From Paraplanobispora siamensis (GTDB lineage Bacteria > Actinomycetota > Actinomycetes > Streptosporangiales > Streptosporangiaceae), in NCBI RefSeq assembly GCF_016863175.1, contig NZ_BOOJ01000005.1:1-64000 (forward strand): a stretch of DNA of 64,000 nucleotides, read 5' to 3'. The position numbers and the translations under genes were made by a program. Below, piece after piece: positions 61,277-64,000 of this stretch. Under the pieces are notes generated by a model. The model was not told where the DNA came from. It saw only the letters and a program-made list of their open reading frames with translations, and did no database searches. Each line of letters opens with the position of its first letter. The stretch's first letter is position 1.

Positions 61277-61328
61277 CGGCACCGTACGGCCCGGCGGTCC
61301 CGTGGGGCGGTCATGCGCACGGGCTCCG

Positions 61329-62650
61329 TCAGAGCCGGCCGGCGGCCTTCAGGGCCAGGTAGGCGTCGGCGAGCGCCGGGGCGATCTGGTCGGGCAGGGC
61401 GTCGACGACCTCCACGCCGTGCCGGCGCAGCCTCGCCGTCATCCGGCGGCGCGCGCCGCGCAGGTGCTCGGCGGCGGCCGCGTCGTAGACCTGCTCGGCG
61501 GTGTCCCTGCCCTCCGCCATGGCGGCGACCCGCGGGTCGGACACCGCGGCGAGCAGAACCAGGTGGCGGGAGGCGAGCTGGGGGAGCACCGGCAGCAGGC
61601 CCTCCTCCAGGGCCGCCGGGTTCAGGTCGGTGAGCAGCACCACCAGGCAGCGGTGCGCGGCCCTGGCCATGATGGCGGCGACCATGCCCTCGGAGTCGGC
61701 CTCGATCAGCTCCGCCTCGATCGGCGCCATGGCGTTCACCATGACCGACAGCAGCTCGGTGCGGGAGGCGCCGGACACCCAGGCGCGGACGGTCCGGTCG
61801 TGGGCCAGGAAGTCGACCCGGTCCCCGGCGCGGGCCGCCAGCGCGGCCAGCAGCAGCGCGGCGTCCATCGACCAGTCGAGCCGGGGCCAGCCCGAGGGGT
61901 CGCCCGAGGCCGGGTCGACCCCGACGCGGCCCGCCGAGGTGCGGCTGGTGTCGAGCACGATCAGCACGCGCCTGTCCCGCTCCGGGCGCCAGGTCCGCAC
62001 CACCACGTCGTTGCGCCTGGCCGTGGCCCGCCAGTCGATGGAGCGCACGTCGTCGCCGACCACGTACTCCCGCAGCGAGTCGAACTCGGTTCCCTGCCCG
62101 CGGATCAGCACCGGGTGGCGGCCTTCGAGCTCCCGCAGCCGGGAGAGTTTGGCGGGCAGGTGGCTGCGGCTGAGGAAGGGCGGCAGCACCCGGATCGTCC
62201 ACGGTACGGCGTGCGAGCCCTGCCGGGCCGCCAGGCCCAGCGGGCCGACGGAGCGGACGGTGACCACGGCGGACTCGCGGTCGCCCCGCCGGGACGGGGC
62301 CAGCACGGTGACCACCCGGCGGCGCTCCCCGGCGGGGACGTCCAGGGGCTGCTGCCGGGGAAGCGCGCGGGTGCTGGGCGACCAGGCGTCCCTGATGAGC
62401 CCGCGTACCCGCCGCGGCCCCGGGTTGGTGACGGTCAGCGTCACCTCGACGGTGTCGCCGAGCCGTACCCGGCGCTCTCCCGAGCGCTCCAGCCGCAGCG
62501 GGCGGACGCTCCCGGCCAGCAGCAGGTCCGCCACGACCAGCGCCGTCAGCAGCGCGAGCACCCCGAGCACCGCGATGCCCGGCTGCGGGGCGGACAGCAC
62601 CACGATCGCGCCGAGGGCGGCCAGCAGCCCCGTGCGCCCGGTGAGCGCCA

Positions 62651-62651
<1 letters not shown>
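61329..62651 (-). CDS. DUF58 domain protein
   Basis: The 440-aa protein starts at the ATG at 62651, which shares one base with the MoxR stop (TGATG), so the pair is coupled. Two membrane helices lie near 7-45. DUF58 begins with VRSIDWRATARRNDVVVRTW, followed by a VWA-like site LDTSRTSAG. Proteins of this kind work with MoxR ATPases in assembling or maturing other proteins. Partner substrates are unknown. Confidence 0.92.
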
Positions 62652-63658
<1,007 letters not shown>

Positions 63659-63719
63659 GCGGCGCCCTCCCCGGCGGTGCCGCGCCCGGGGATGCCGGGC
63701 CCGAGGGTGCTGTGCTCGC

Positions 63720-64000
63720 TCACGAGTCGCGTACCTGCCTTTCCAGGATGTCGAGGTGCCGGGCCAGGGCCACGAGCCCCGCGTCGTCGTCGGGCGCCGC
63801 GCCGTACAGCAGAGCCCCCGCCTGGTGAGAATCTAGCGGGGTTCGCATGGCGACGGCCGCCACCACCCCCGCCGGAGTGGCGTCGCCCGTCAGCCCGAGG
63901 CGCGGGATGATCCGGTCGAGGGCCGCCGCCCGCAGGGCCGCCGCCGCCCGGTCGCGGGCCCTGCGCGAGCGGTAGAGGCGTCCCCGCCCCTCCACGGTCT
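63720..64000 (-). CDS. C-terminal end of a DUF4350-like protein (cut by the window edge)
   Basis: The visible part is about 90 residues, and the gene runs past the window end. The fragment IIPRLGLTGDATPAGVVAAV and GALLYGAAPDDDAGLVALA matches the helical C-terminus of DUF4350 proteins found upstream of MoxR in actinomycetes, from memory. It lies in the same direction as the MoxR gene. Confidence 0.65.
   Translation of the reverse strand, partial: TVEGRGRLYRSRRARDRAAAALRAAALDRIIPRLGLTGDATPAGVVAAVAMRTPLDSHQAGALLYGAAPDDDAGLVALARHLDILERQVRDS

Overview
The window is a continuous stretch of very GC-rich chromosome with tightly packed genes, many GTG/TTG starts and stop/start overlaps. WhiB, a full coenzyme F420 gene set (fbiC, fbiA, fbiB), LytR-CpsA-Psr and SpoIIM/RDD proteins, and DUF3499 and DUF5719 proteins point to a sporulating actinomycete. 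I infer a Streptosporangiales/Streptomyces-like organism; the exact genus cannot be read from the sequence. I saw no rRNA, tRNA, CRISPR array, transposase or prophage.

Layout. (1) 1-7058: a plus-strand cluster with two CDP-alcohol phosphotransferases, a cytidylyltransferase-like enzyme, a glycerol-1-phosphate-type dehydrogenase, a family 2 glycosyltransferase and a PfkB-fold protein lacking its catalytic base. It looks like a pathway for a phosphodiester-linked surface polymer or lipid headgroup. (2) 7111-18169: minus-strand genes (acetoacetate-decarboxylase-like protein, glycosyltransferase, secreted peptidase, acyltransferase, LCP ligase, membrane glycosyltransferase) interrupted by a plus-strand two-component system. 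(3) 18340-30759: membrane proteins, two tandem FtsX-ectodomain-only proteins, glycosyltransferases, a methyltransferase between two flippase-like proteins, a sugar-1-phosphate nucleotidyltransferase and a DNA glycosylase. (4) 30929-55192: a housekeeping block: fbiC, a VWA/solute-binding protein, fbiB-fbiA, a repeat-rich membrane protein, whiB, a large glycosyltransferase with a DUF5719 partner, a metallopeptidase-like protein, DUF3499, manB, a Trm112-like protein, a sugar-phosphate isomerase, a CDF transporter, a second two-component system with MerR, and two adenosylhomocysteinases of different types. From memory, parts of this order (fbiA-fbiB, whiB, DUF3499, manB, isomerase, ahcY) are shared with Mycobacterium and Streptomyces. 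(5) 55341-64000: DUF305 lipoprotein, LVIVD-repeat secreted protein, and the RDD / SpoIIM / M48 / DUF58 / MoxR / DUF4350-like group, cut by the window end.

How the genes work together. Much of the window serves cell-envelope polymer synthesis: precursor supply (manB, isomerase, nucleotidyltransferases, CDP-alcohol enzymes), glycosyl transfer, flippase-like membrane proteins and LCP attachment. F420 synthesis and S-adenosylhomocysteine recycling are the main cofactor pathways. Many genes start 6-8 nt downstream of a TANNNT hexamer with no ribosome binding site, which suggests leaderless transcription. Two genes, a sensor kinase and the LCP protein, are preceded by mini-ORFs whose stop codons overlap their start codons. 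The most unusual points are the CDP-alcohol/G1P cluster with altered active sites, the FtsX-ectodomain pair, the short archaeal-type adenosylhomocysteinase beside the normal one, and the leaderless mini-ORF before the sensor kinase.
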